NCBI GenBank assembly: GCA_026996635.1
Contig: JALWKH010000145.1
Span: forward strand, 1-20,403
DNA length: 20,403 bases
Direction of reading: 5' to 3'
Origin: Bacteroidales bacterium
GTDB lineage: Bacteria; Bacteroidota; Bacteroidia; Bacteroidales; JALTDM01
This document shows positions 13,642-20,403 of this stretch, in pieces. The translations under genes were made by a program, and so were the position numbers. The notes under the pieces were generated by a model. The model was not told the origin of the DNA, did no database searches, and saw nothing but the letters and a program-made list of their open reading frames with translations. Within the stretch, counting starts at the first letter, position 1. Each line of letters starts with the position of its first letter.

Positions 13642-14367
13642 ATGAAAATTAAGTCAATTATTATAGAAGACGATAAGCTTTCCTTGCAATTGCTTCGTGA
13701 ATTGGTTGGTAAAATCAGTTTTTTAGATCTTATTGCCACTTACGAATCCGCAAAAGAGGCATTCGAAAATATGGAGAAAATAAGAGAAGCGGACTTGATT
13801 TTTTTAGATATAGAGATGCCGGATATGACAGGAATAGAGTTTTTGCAAAATTTGGAAGTTAAACCCGAGGTAATTATTATTTCCGGTAATCCCGAATATG
13901 CATTGGATGCTTTTGAATTTGAAGTTACTGATTATATCCTTAAACCGCCGACATTACCCAGATTATTGAAAGCTTTGAATAAAGTTAAGGAGAATGTTAC
14001 AATTAAGAAAAACAGGCGAATATTAAAGTCTTCAAATGATGTTAGCGAAGAGAGCATATTTATAAAAACCGACAAGGGAATAAAAAAGTTTGATTTTAAG
14101 GATATTTTGTTTGTTGAGGCTATGGAAAATTATGTGAAAATCTGGAGTGACGATGGAGTTTACATATCCCACAGTACAATGAAAAAAATGCGTGAGATCT
14201 TGCCTGATTATTTTATGCAGGTTCACAGGTCATATATTATAAATCTTAACCGAATTTCTTTGATTCAGTCAAATGTGATTTCCATAGAGACACCGCAGGG
14301 CAACCAGGTTATTCCTATTGGCAAAAAGTACAGGGATGAATTGTACGAGAGGTTGAATGTCAAATAG
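13642..14367 (+). CDS. LytTR-family response regulator
   Basis: A 241-residue regulator. The receiver domain (about 3-115) has the acidic pair Glu9/Asp10, the phosphoacceptor Asp56 in 'LIFLDIEMPDMTG', Ser81 and Lys101 ('ILKPP'). The LytTR DNA-binding domain (about 138-240) has 'DILFVEAMENYVKIW', 'MKKMREILP' and 'FMQVHRSYIINL'. In this family phosphorylation by a histidine kinase of the LytS/YehU type usually controls DNA binding. No kinase gene lies in the window, so this is an orphan here. It is divergent from the hydrolase-fetAB run and 12 nt from the aminotransferase that follows, which it may share a transcript with. Confidence 0.95.
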   Translation: MKIKSIIIEDDKLSLQLLRELVGKISFLDLIATYESAKEAFENMEKIREADLIFLDIEMPDMTGIEFLQNLEVKPEVIIISGNPEYALDAFEFEVTDYILKPPTLPRLLKALNKVKENVTIKKNRRILKSSNDVSEESIFIKTDKGIKKFDFKDILFVEAMENYVKIWSDDGVYISHSTMKKMREILPDYFMQVHRSYIINLNRISLIQSNVISIETPQGNQVIPIGKKYRDELYERLNVK

Positions 14368-14379
14368 AACAATTGAGGT

Positions 14380-15564
14380 ATGATTTCGTTGAAGAGTTTT
14401 TTTTTGAGGAATGTTGCCCAAACTTCCCCTTCACCGTTGATGTTGGAGATAAAAAAAGCAAAAGGGATTTATCTGTACGGAATAGACGGCAAAAAGTATA
14501 TTGATTTGATTGCAGGTGTTTCCGTAACAAATGTCGGGCACCGGAATATAAGGGTAATAAATGCCGTAAGAAAGCAATTGTCAAAATTTACCCATACTCA
14601 CGTGTACGGAGAATTGGTTTTGTATCCGCAAGTGAGGTTTGCACAATATTTAGACAGTTTACTGCCTTATGAAACGAGCTCGGTTTATTTTGTTAATTCA
14701 GGTGCTGAAGCAATTGAAGGTGCACTCAAGCTTGCAAAAAAATATACCGGCAGAACCGAGCTAATCAGTTTCAAAAATGCATATCACGGAAGTACTCACG
14801 GTGCGTTGAGCATTCAGGGTGCAGAAACATACAAAACTGCATTCAGACCGTTGCTTCCAGACATAAGGCAAATAGAATTTAACAATTTTGACGATTTAAA
14901 GCATATTACAGAAAAAACTGCTTGTGTAGTTGTAGAGCCTATTCAAGGTGAGGCAGGGATAATAATGCCGGAAAACGGATTTTTGAAAGCATTGAGTGAC
15001 AGGTGTAATGAAACCGGGGCTTTGCTGGTTTTTGATGAGATTCAAACGGGAGTGGGACGAACGGGCAAAATGTTCGCTTTTGAAAATTTTGGTGTAGTGC
15101 CGGACATAATAACATTGGCAAAGGCTTTTGGTGGCGGTATGCCTTTGGGAGCGTTTATCGCACCAAAAGAAATAATGGATGCGCTAAAGGATAATCCTGC
15201 ATTGGGACACATTACAACTTTCGGAGGGCATCCAGTTTCGTGTGCTGCAGGTTACGAGGCAATGAAGATTATAGAAGAGAAAGAACTTCACACTAAGGCA
15301 GTGAAAAAAGGAGAACTGTTCAAAAAACTTTTGGTGCACGACAAAATAAAAGAGGTTAGAGGCATAGGCTTATTTATGGCGGTAGATTTGGGAAGTAGTG
15401 ATTTGCTGTTTAAATTTATGGAAAAGTCGATTGAAAACGGTATCCTGACTGATTGGTTCTTGTTTAACGACAGGTCTTTCAGAATTACACCACCGTTGAC
15501 TATTACTGAAGAAGAAATAAAGATCACAGTAAAGAAAATTTTAAAAACCCTTGATGAAATATAA
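14380..15564 (+). CDS. Class III PLP-dependent aminotransferase (acetylornithine/ornithine type)
   Basis: A 394-residue fold-type I enzyme. 'YGIDGKKYIDLIAGVSVTNVGH' opens the domain. 'NSGAEAIEGALKLAKKYTGR' binds the PLP phosphate (Ser107-Gly-Ala), and Tyr135-His136 in 'NAYHGST' stack on the ring. Asp219 in 'LLVFDEIQTGVGRTG' pairs with the pyridine nitrogen. Lys248 in 'TLAKAFGGGMPLGAF' forms the Schiff base, and 'HITTFGGHPVSCAA' follows. Substrates in this class include acetylornithine, ornithine and 4-aminobutyrate; no arginine or GABA genes are adjacent, so the specificity is open. A run of nine T at codons 6-9 is a possible slippage site. It overlaps the next gene by up to 11 nt. Confidence 0.93.
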   Translation: MISLKSFFLRNVAQTSPSPLMLEIKKAKGIYLYGIDGKKYIDLIAGVSVTNVGHRNIRVINAVRKQLSKFTHTHVYGELVLYPQVRFAQYLDSLLPYETSSVYFVNSGAEAIEGALKLAKKYTGRTELISFKNAYHGSTHGALSIQGAETYKTAFRPLLPDIRQIEFNNFDDLKHITEKTACVVVEPIQGEAGIIMPENGFLKALSDRCNETGALLVFDEIQTGVGRTGKMFAFENFGVVPDIITLAKAFGGGMPLGAFIAPKEIMDALKDNPALGHITTFGGHPVSCAAGYEAMKIIEEKELHTKAVKKGELFKKLLVHDKIKEVRGIGLFMAVDLGSSDLLFKFMEKSIENGILTDWFLFNDRSFRITPPLTITEEEIKITVKKILKTLDEI

Positions 15565-16669
15565 TATGCGGTTTTTGACTTTTTTAATCTTTTTGTTCCC
15601 CGTTTTTGCATCTGCTCAACTTGTTGATATTGATAACTTAGAGGGTAGAGGACATATTGTTTTGCTAATGCATCCTACCGAGTCGAATGTCAAGAATTTT
15701 TGTTGGCTTGTAGATACCGGATTTATAGAGATTGACAGTCTTACCATTGTGGGAGTATGTTACAAATATGATAACTATGATTTTTCGAAGTCTGTTGATT
15801 ATGTGAAAAAGAATGAGATAGACTTTGTGAAATTTGTGGCTGTAAACGATACTTTGACGCAAGATGATATTTTTAAGGAAAATGCCTGTACGGATGACTT
15901 TAAGAAGCTGTTTGAAGTTTCTGACGGTGTGATTTTTACTGGAGGAGACGATTTGCCTCCGTATGTTTACGGGAAACAAACATCGTTGCTTACTTCCAAC
16001 AGCAATACCTTAAGACATTTTTTCGAATTGTCTTTTTTGTATCACTTGGCGGGAGAATGGAGTAGTGCTTCAGATTTGCCTTTGATAAACAAGAAAAAAG
16101 ATTATGTGGTATGGGCAATATGTTTGGGTATGCAGACAATGAATGTGGCTCTTGGAGGAACATTGGTTCAAGATATTCCTTCGCAACTTTATTCGTGCAA
16201 TACAGTGGAAGAGGTGTTGAAACAGCAAAATGATGAAAAGCATAAGAATTATTACAACCGTTTACATCCCGAGCAAGATTATGACGGAGGAACTTTTCAC
16301 CGCATAAAGTTTACCGGAGAATCTTTTGCAAAAAATATTGCCGAAAAAACATCCGTAAATAATCCTTATGTGTACAGTTATCATCATCAATGTGTTGGTA
16401 AGACCGGCAAAGGTTTGCAAGTGGTTGCTACTTCTATGGACGGCAAAGTGCCTGAAATGATTCAAAGTGAGAAATATAAGAATTTTACGGGCTTTCAGTT
16501 CCATTTTGAGTATAAATATCTTTATTCGGATGATAGTGCGCATAAATTATATTGGAATGGTAAACAAAATATTACAACTTCTTCATTTGTGCGTGATAAG
16601 GAAACATTAAATTTTTACAAAGGTTTGTGGAAATATTTTTCAAATTTGATAAACGGCAAAAAAGATTAA
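15554..16669 (+). CDS. Exported C26-type glutamine amidotransferase/gamma-glutamyl hydrolase-like protein
   Basis: A 371-residue protein with a clear signal peptide, MRFLTFLIFLFPVFASAQ. The ATG at 15554 or the one at 15566 could start it; both keep the signal sequence, and the earlier one is listed. The class I amidotransferase fold shows in 'GVIFTGGDDLPP', the nucleophile elbow 'WAICLGMQTMNVALGGTLVQDIP', 'VYSYHHQCVGKTGKGLQVVATSMDG' and 'GFQFHFE'. Counting from the listed ATG, the nucleophile is Cys190 and the His/Glu pair is His317 and Glu319; His is followed by Phe where the family usually has Pro. Cytosolic relatives cleave gamma-glutamyl amides such as gamma-glutamyl-GABA; an exported form implies a periplasmic or surface substrate. 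It overlaps the aminotransferase, hinting at a shared pathway. Confidence 0.84.
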   Translation: MKYNMRFLTFLIFLFPVFASAQLVDIDNLEGRGHIVLLMHPTESNVKNFCWLVDTGFIEIDSLTIVGVCYKYDNYDFSKSVDYVKKNEIDFVKFVAVNDTLTQDDIFKENACTDDFKKLFEVSDGVIFTGGDDLPPYVYGKQTSLLTSNSNTLRHFFELSFLYHLAGEWSSASDLPLINKKKDYVVWAICLGMQTMNVALGGTLVQDIPSQLYSCNTVEEVLKQQNDEKHKNYYNRLHPEQDYDGGTFHRIKFTGESFAKNIAEKTSVNNPYVYSYHHQCVGKTGKGLQVVATSMDGKVPEMIQSEKYKNFTGFQFHFEYKYLYSDDSAHKLYWNGKQNITTSSFVRDKETLNFYKGLWKYFSNLINGKKD

Positions 16670-16712
16670 GTTTTATATAAATACTACCGCAAAAGGGTAA
16701 TAATTATTTACA

Positions 16713-16740
16713 AAAAACATATTTGCCTTTAAATGTTTTT
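16713..16740 (+). terminator. Weak terminator-like inverted repeat
   Basis: AAAAACAT (16713-16720) can pair with ATGTTTTT (16733-16740) around a 12-nt loop, 43 nt after the C26-like gene. The stem is almost all A:T, and a run of 14 A follows, so it is weak on this strand. No better terminator is visible before the next gene. Confidence 0.25.
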
Positions 16741-16786
16741 AAAAAAAAAAAAAACAAAAAGTTTTAATATTGTTATTTATTCATAT

Positions 16787-16813
16787 TTTGTATAAAACTT
16801 ATTTATATATTTG
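16787..16813 (+). promoter_or_regulatory. Promoter of the Rrf2 regulator gene
   Basis: TTTG (16787-16790), a 15-nt spacer and TATATTTG (16806-16813) continuing CA; the -7 box is exact but the spacing is slightly short. It lies 30 nt before the ATG. An A14 tract at 16741-16754 upstream could act like an UP element. Rrf2 proteins often bind their own promoter, but no clear operator dyad is seen. Confidence 0.6.
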
Positions 16814-16843
16814 CACAAAATTCCACATCAAAATAGAAATTAA

Positions 16844-17260
16844 ATGAGACTATCAAAAACATCCGAATATGCACTAAGGATTTTCAGTTTTATGATAAAT
16901 GACGATAAACAAGTGTTTAGTGCTAAGTATTTGGTTAACAACCTTAATATTCCCGAAAAGTATTTAAGGAATCTTCTTACAAAATTGACAAAATTTAACC
17001 TGATAAAAAGCATTAAGGGACGGGATGGCGGATTTGTTTTTGCCAAGAATGCCGATAAAATTACACTTGCCGATATTGTTGATGCGGTTGAGGGAATGGA
17101 TAAATATGAAAAATGTATTTTGGGTTTTGACTATTGTGATGAAAGCAGACCTTGTGCATTACACCACAGGTGGCATCCGATAAAACAACAAATTCTTGAT
17201 TTTCTCAACAATACAACTGTTGCAGATTTGAGGGATAAGGAAGGTAATTTGAGGTTTTGA
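16844..17260 (+). CDS. Rrf2-family transcriptional regulator with Fe-S-type cysteines
   Basis: A 138-residue winged-helix regulator. 'RLSKTSEYALRIFSFM' opens the domain, the recognition helix region is 'NIPEKYLRNLLTKLTKFNLI', and the wing is 'SIKGRDGGFVFAK'. The cluster loop has Cys91, Cys98 and Cys104 followed by His107. This resembles IscR and NsrR, which bind [2Fe-2S] or [4Fe-4S] and sense iron-sulfur status or nitric oxide, but the first spacing is C-x6-C where those have C-x5-C. The gene stands alone with its own promoter. No iron-sulfur or NO-detoxification gene is adjacent, so the target is unknown. Confidence 0.93.
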   Translation: MRLSKTSEYALRIFSFMINDDKQVFSAKYLVNNLNIPEKYLRNLLTKLTKFNLIKSIKGRDGGFVFAKNADKITLADIVDAVEGMDKYEKCILGFDYCDESRPCALHHRWHPIKQQILDFLNNTTVADLRDKEGNLRF

Positions 17261-17318
17261 TATAGCTTACAGAATATTTTTTTCCAAATTACGCATCAGA
17301 AAATTAAAAAGTGATTAA

Positions 17319-17346
17319 TTTTTGTGGCTAAAGCCAAAAAATTTTA
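17319..17346. repeat. Dispersed short palindrome (GGCTAAAGCC family)
   Basis: TTTTTG-TGGCTAAAGCCA-AAAAA: a 5-bp core arm pair around AA, extended by a T/A flank after one mismatch. It is the better-preserved relative of the copy at 8855, and a shorter core is at 8975. It follows the Rrf2 gene by about 60 nt. Confidence 0.6.
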
Positions 17347-17361
17347 ATGTGGATATTTTAA

Positions 17362-17421
17362 CACCGCCTTAAAAGACGGTGCTATTCATTACGTCAACGC
17401 TACTGCACGAATCTTTCATGC
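17362..17421. repeat. Composite palindrome, second copy with the REP-like unit inverted
   Basis: CACCGCCTTAAAAGACGGTG and the following GCTATTCAT repeat the unit at 9320 exactly over 26 nt. It is followed by CGCTACTGCACGAA-TCT-TTCATGC (17398-17421), a REP-like unit in the opposite orientation to the one at 9348. The loop GAATCTTTC is shared with the unit at 5851. Confidence 0.7.
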
Positions 17422-17435
17422 TGGGGCTGTTTTTT

Positions 17436-17450
17436 TGCGATTCAATCGCA
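17436..17450. repeat. Short perfect palindrome
   Basis: TGCGAT-TCA-ATCGCA, a 6-bp stem and 3-nt loop after a run of T, within the second repeat hub. It has the ATCG core of the REP-like family but no GTAG tail. Confidence 0.5.
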
Positions 17451-17461
17451 TGAATTTATAA

Positions 17462-17481
17462 CCACACGATACAATCGTGCG
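17462..17481. repeat. REP-like unit without tail
   Basis: CCACACGAT-ACA-ATCGTGCG is the same hairpin as at 6493, here followed by AATTTG in place of GTAGCG. Loss of the tail suggests a decayed copy. Confidence 0.65.
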
Positions 17482-17592
17482 AATTTGATTTAAGAACATC
17501 GAATAATGAACAACGAATGATGAAGTTAACATCTAAAATCAATATTCAATATTGGATATTCGTTATTCATATTTTCCTCCCTTGAGAGCCCG

Positions 17593-17696
17593 TCCCGAAT
17601 ATGTTTCGGGAGAGAACTACTGTGGGTGATAGATAATAAACGAGCTTTAGCCCATTTGTAATTTATATTTATATAGCCCTGCCTTTTAAGGTAGGG
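17593..17696. repeat. Two further hairpins in the second repeat hub
   Basis: TCCCGAA-TATGT-TTCGGGA (17593-17611, 7-bp stem) and CCCTGCCTT-TT-AAGGTAGGG (17677-17696, one mismatch in nine) are unrelated to each other. The second resembles an inside-out version of the CCTTAAAAG unit. Neither has a T-tract, so they are not obvious terminators. Nothing else is recognisable in 17482-17746 apart from AT-rich sequence. Confidence 0.5.
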
Positions 17697-17746
17697 TAAA
17701 ATTATTACGTAATTGTGGCTTATTGTTGGTTGTATTGTTCTATTTT

Positions 17747-18400
17747 TTAATTCATTTTTCCGTAGCTGTAAATAATTTTGATTTTATCACTTTTTGAATA
17801 ATTGGCGGGATTGCAGCCAAGTTTACCTTCCGGTACGGGGATTGCCAGTTTTTTGAAGTAATTTATCCACACACTGTCTATTTTGCCTGTATGCATATTT
17901 TTGAAAGTCATAGGCTTTAGGTCGAATAAATGCTTACCTTCTTTATTTTGGAAAACTTCATAAACAAGTTCGCAGCAGTAAAATTTATTATTACCGATTT
18001 TAAATTCATCGTCGTAGGGTTTGTTGTACAGCGCTTGTAAGCGGTTCTTGAAACCTGATGTGTAACTGCTGTATTTATCCTTGATTCTGCCTACAATTAC
18101 TTTGGGGTTACAGTTTGCGTCTTTGCTTCGGTAGAGAAATTCATTCAGCGGTGTGAGTTTTACTTTGTCCAGTGCTTCCGCTACATACCAATTATTATCA
18201 GTTCCTTTTATCAAAATGCCCACGTGTGAAATTTTGCTTCCGTTTATGCCTTCTTCCACATTTTCTATTGATTCGCAAAGCGGACCGCAATCAAGATTTT
18301 GAAACAATAAGTCGCCTTCCTTCGGATTATATTTATCATTGCAGCCGTTCATAAAAAACATCAGTGTTACAAGAATTGAGCTAAGAATCAAGGACTTCAT
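17747..18400 (-). CDS. YiiX/YebB-like papain-fold hydrolase, probable lipoprotein
   Basis: A 217-residue protein starting at the ATG at 18400; the longer frame begins with an unlikely TTG inside the upstream gene. The N-terminus MKSLILSSILVTLMFFMNGC is a lipoprotein-type signal with Cys20, though the lipobox (M-N-G-C) is atypical. The permuted NlpC/P60-like domain has 'GDLLFQ' near 29-34, His59 in 'SKISHVGILI', Glu75 in 'VAEAL', and the nucleophile Cys142 in 'FYCCELVYEVF'. YiiX-type enzymes are thought to cleave amide or ester bonds, with substrates mostly unknown. The gene overlaps the CapD-type gene by 20 nt and is probably translated with it. Confidence 0.82.
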   Translation of the reverse strand: MKSLILSSILVTLMFFMNGCNDKYNPKEGDLLFQNLDCGPLCESIENVEEGINGSKISHVGILIKGTDNNWYVAEALDKVKLTPLNEFLYRSKDANCNPKVIVGRIKDKYSSYTSGFKNRLQALYNKPYDDEFKIGNNKFYCCELVYEVFQNKEGKHLFDLKPMTFKNMHTGKIDSVWINYFKKLAIPVPEGKLGCNPANYSKSDKIKIIYSYGKMN

Positions 18401-20255
18401 AAGGTGAGTTGTTGCTTTTGTATTCGGGAACAATTTCTTTTAGTTTTTTTACGATTTTGTAATTGTCGAATGTTTTCAGAATAGCGGCAAGTTCTTCCAG
18501 ATGTTTTGTTATTGTTTCAAAATCAACATCTTTTACTTTTGCTATAAGGATTTTTTCGTGGTGTGTTTCAAGGTAATCTTCGTTTTGATAAAACAATTCT
18601 TCATAAAGCTTTTCTCCGGGTCTGAGTCCCGTGTAAACTATCTGAATGTCTTTGCCGAGTTCCAGTCCGGATAGCTTTATCATCTTTTTGGCAAGGTCGA
18701 GTATTTTAATCAATTTTCCCATATCGAACATAAACACTTCACCGCCTTTGCCCATACTTGCGGCTTCGAGTACCAGACGGCATGCTTCGGGTATGGTCAT
18801 AAAATAACGTGTAACTTCCGGATGTGTAATAGTAACGGGACCGCCTTTTTCGATTTGTTCACGGAACCTTGGTATCACACTTCCGTTTGAACCGAGTACA
18901 TTGCCGAAACGGGTAATAATGAATTTTGTTTTATTGAATTTGTTATGGTATGCTTTGGTAAGCATTTCGGCTACTCTTTTGGTTGCACCCATTACATTGG
19001 TAGGGTTTACGGCTTTGTCGGTGGAAATGAAAACAAATTTTTCGGTGTTGTGTTCTATTGCAAGTTCCACAAGGTTTTTGGTTCCGAAAATGTTGGTTTT
19101 TACCGCTTCGTAAGGGTTTATTTCCATCATTGGCACGTGCTTAAGTGCGGCAGCGTGGTAAATAATCGAAGGTTTGTATCTGGAAATGATGTAATTAAGC
19201 CTTTCGCGATCCAGAATGTTTCCGACAATAGTTTTGAAATTTTCAAATTTCAGGTTTTCTTTCAAGTTTATTTCGAGGTTGTGCAGGGGTGTTTCGGCAA
19301 TGTCATAAAGAATTATCATTTTGGGATTGAATTGCGTAAGTTGCCGAACAATTTCGCTACCAATAGAACCTGCTGCACCTGTGACCATAATGGTCTTGTT
19401 AAGAATGTCTTTTTTTATTTTCCCGGTATCGAGTTTTATTTCTTCACGTTCCAACAAATCTTCAATGCGGTATTTTTTTATTTGTTTTACACTTAATTCT
19501 CCGTTTATCCATTCTTTTATGTCGGGTACGGTTTTTATTTCAATGTGATGTGCAAGGCAAAAATCTACTATTTCCTGTTTGACTTCAAAGGGGAAGTTTC
19601 CTGTGATGATAAGCTGGTCTATTTTGTTTTTCTTTGCTATCTTTTTTATTTCGGAGGTGTGATAAATTTTTATGTTGTCGATTTTGTGTCCTTTTTTGCT
19701 TTTGTTGTGTTCAATAAATGCAACGACTTTGGCGGGATTTTCAGGGTCATTTTCTATAGTTTTTTTAGTGATGAGAGCTTTATCATCAGACCCTGCTATA
19801 ACTACAATATTTTTTTCTTTGTTTCCGTTTTGCAATTGTCCGAAAGCAATTTTCACCAAAAGCCTGTATGACAATAAAAAGAACAATGAACTTAAAAATT
19901 CTATGCCGATAATTGAATACGGTACGAAGTGAATATAATTAAACCCGAGGCGTGAAACGAGGTTTATGATAACGAATATTACAGAACCTGCAAGCAGATT
20001 GAAAAAAATATGTTGTGCATCTTTGCTTCCTGTGTATCTTAAAAGTCCCGTGTAGGTTTTCCCGGATAAAAATAAAATAAACCGAATGCTTAAAACCGTG
20101 GCTAAAGCCAATAATAACTTGCTCTGTTCCGTAACAGGTATATGAAAATTGAATCGAAGTAAAAAAGCTAAATAAACTCCGAATGCAACCAGCACTAAAT
20201 CAATAAATAATACGAACCAGCGGGAAAAATATTTTTCGGAAAAAAAATCTAGCAT
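18381..20255 (-). CDS. Membrane CapD/FlaA1-type nucleotide-sugar 4,6-dehydratase
   Basis: A 624-residue protein from the ATG at 20255. 'SRWFVLFIDLVLVAFGVYLAF' is the usual start of the family, and the farther ATG at 20303 lies upstream of the -7 box. There are four membrane helices (about residues 12-33, 46-64, 86-104 and 112-133). A Rossmann domain of the CoA-binding type follows (about 148-245), then 'RIEDLLERE', then the SDR domain with GAAGSIG at 293-299, 'YHAAALKHVPMMEINP' and 'FISTDKAVNPTNVMGATKR' with the catalytic Lys426. 'GRPGEKLYEELF'-type sequence closes it. Relatives (PglF, WbpM, CapD) make 4-keto-6-deoxy UDP-sugars for capsule, O-antigen or glycoprotein glycans. Confidence 0.94.
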   Translation of the reverse strand: MLDFFSEKYFSRWFVLFIDLVLVAFGVYLAFLLRFNFHIPVTEQSKLLLALATVLSIRFILFLSGKTYTGLLRYTGSKDAQHIFFNLLAGSVIFVIINLVSRLGFNYIHFVPYSIIGIEFLSSLFFLLSYRLLVKIAFGQLQNGNKEKNIVVIAGSDDKALITKKTIENDPENPAKVVAFIEHNKSKKGHKIDNIKIYHTSEIKKIAKKNKIDQLIITGNFPFEVKQEIVDFCLAHHIEIKTVPDIKEWINGELSVKQIKKYRIEDLLEREEIKLDTGKIKKDILNKTIMVTGAAGSIGSEIVRQLTQFNPKMIILYDIAETPLHNLEINLKENLKFENFKTIVGNILDRERLNYIISRYKPSIIYHAAALKHVPMMEINPYEAVKTNIFGTKNLVELAIEHNTEKFVFISTDKAVNPTNVMGATKRVAEMLTKAYHNKFNKTKFIITRFGNVLGSNGSVIPRFREQIEKGGPVTITHPEVTRYFMTIPEACRLVLEAASMGKGGEVFMFDMGKLIKILDLAKKMIKLSGLELGKDIQIVYTGLRPGEKLYEELFYQNEDYLETHHEKILIAKVKDVDFETITKHLEELAAILKTFDNYKIVKKLKEIVPEYKSNNSPYEVLDS

Positions 20256-20273
20256 CAGAATTTTTTTGACTAC

Positions 20274-20281
20274 CAAAGTTA
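20274..20281 (-). promoter_or_regulatory. -7 box of the CapD-type gene promoter
   Basis: TAACTTTG on the minus strand is an exact TAnnTTTG match, 18 nt before the ATG at 20255. It is identical to the M23 promoter box at 8768. A TTTG lies upstream, but only 12 nt away, which is too close for a standard -33 box. Confidence 0.5.
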
Positions 20282-20341
20282 ATATAAATAAAGCAAACTG
20301 CATTAAATACTCAAGAGCAATAAGTAATTTTTATATTGTTT

Positions 20342-20403
20342 ATGCTAATTATTAAAAAGAAAAAATTGCATGAGATGCAAAAAGAAAAAGAAATAGAGGA
20401 ATT
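20342..20403 (+). CDS. Possible start of a divergent gene (truncated by window end)
   Basis: An ATG at 20342 opens MLIIKKKKLHEMQKEKEIEE and stays open to the window end. The Lys/Glu-rich start could be a cytoplasmic or coiled-coil N-terminus. Only 20 codons are visible, no good promoter box precedes it, and such AT-rich sequence can stay open by chance, so this is tentative. Confidence 0.3.
   Translation, partial: MLIIKKKKLHEMQKEKEIEE

Noticed and set aside
14397..14405. T9 run near the start of the class III aminotransferase as a frameshift
   Set aside because: The frame continues intact on both sides as Ser-Phe-Phe-Leu, so no frameshift is needed; it is noted only as a possible slippage site.
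20098..20113. GGCTAAAGCC core inside the CapD-type gene
   Set aside because: It encodes Leu-Ala-Leu-Ala of a membrane helix, lacks the T/A flanks of the intergenic copies, and is explained by codon choice.
20256..20303. Upstream ATG for the CapD-type dehydratase
   Set aside because: The -7 box at 20274-20281 lies downstream of that ATG, and the family normally starts near the S-R-W motif, as from 20255.

Overview
The window is AT-rich and reads as a Bacteroidota chromosome. It has a PorP/SprF-family type IX secretion protein, a RemB/Wzi-like outer-membrane barrel, 'Q-after-signal-peptide' exported proteins, promoter boxes of the Bacteroidota form TAnnTTTG (several as TTTGCA), and a RAYT-type REP transposase of the kind common in this phylum. 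Genes are densely packed and mostly housekeeping or envelope functions. No tRNA, rRNA or CRISPR array was seen.

Layout. 1-1447 (+): the 3' part of an exported TonB C-terminal-domain protein and a PorP/SprF protein, closed by a strong intrinsic terminator. 1471-5778 (+): a tight five-gene run of rhomboid protease, GmhB-like phosphatase, class IV aminotransferase, YihY/BrkB membrane protein and Wzi/RemB-like barrel. 5779-6620: a RAYT (Y1 HUH transposase) gene set among small REP-like palindromes. The last ~57 nt of the barrel gene, plus the palindrome after it, recur on the far side of the RAYT, so an ~800-bp unit sits between direct repeats. 6624-8747 (-): dxr and an M23 peptidase, each with its own promoter. 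8769-9381: a gene-free repeat hub with a ~160-bp fold-back element. 9382-13548 (-): a five-gene run of exported alpha/beta hydrolase, FetAB-type ABC exporter, truA and rarA. 13642-16669 (+): an orphan LytTR response regulator, a class III aminotransferase and an exported C26-like amidohydrolase. 16844-17260 (+): an Rrf2 regulator with three Cys. 17261-17746: a second repeat hub sharing elements and order with the first. 17747-20255 (-): a membrane CapD/FlaA1-type nucleotide-sugar dehydratase and an overlapping YiiX-like lipoprotein. 20342-20403 (+): the possible start of another gene.

How the genes fit together. The barrel, PorP, GmhB-like phosphatase and CapD-type dehydratase point to surface polysaccharide and secretion/gliding functions. 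dxr, truA, rarA and the M23 peptidase are core functions. The most unusual content is non-coding. Several families of short palindromes recur in fixed combinations, one family surrounds a candidate transposase that could act on it, and that cassette carries a diverged copy of its neighbour's gene tail.
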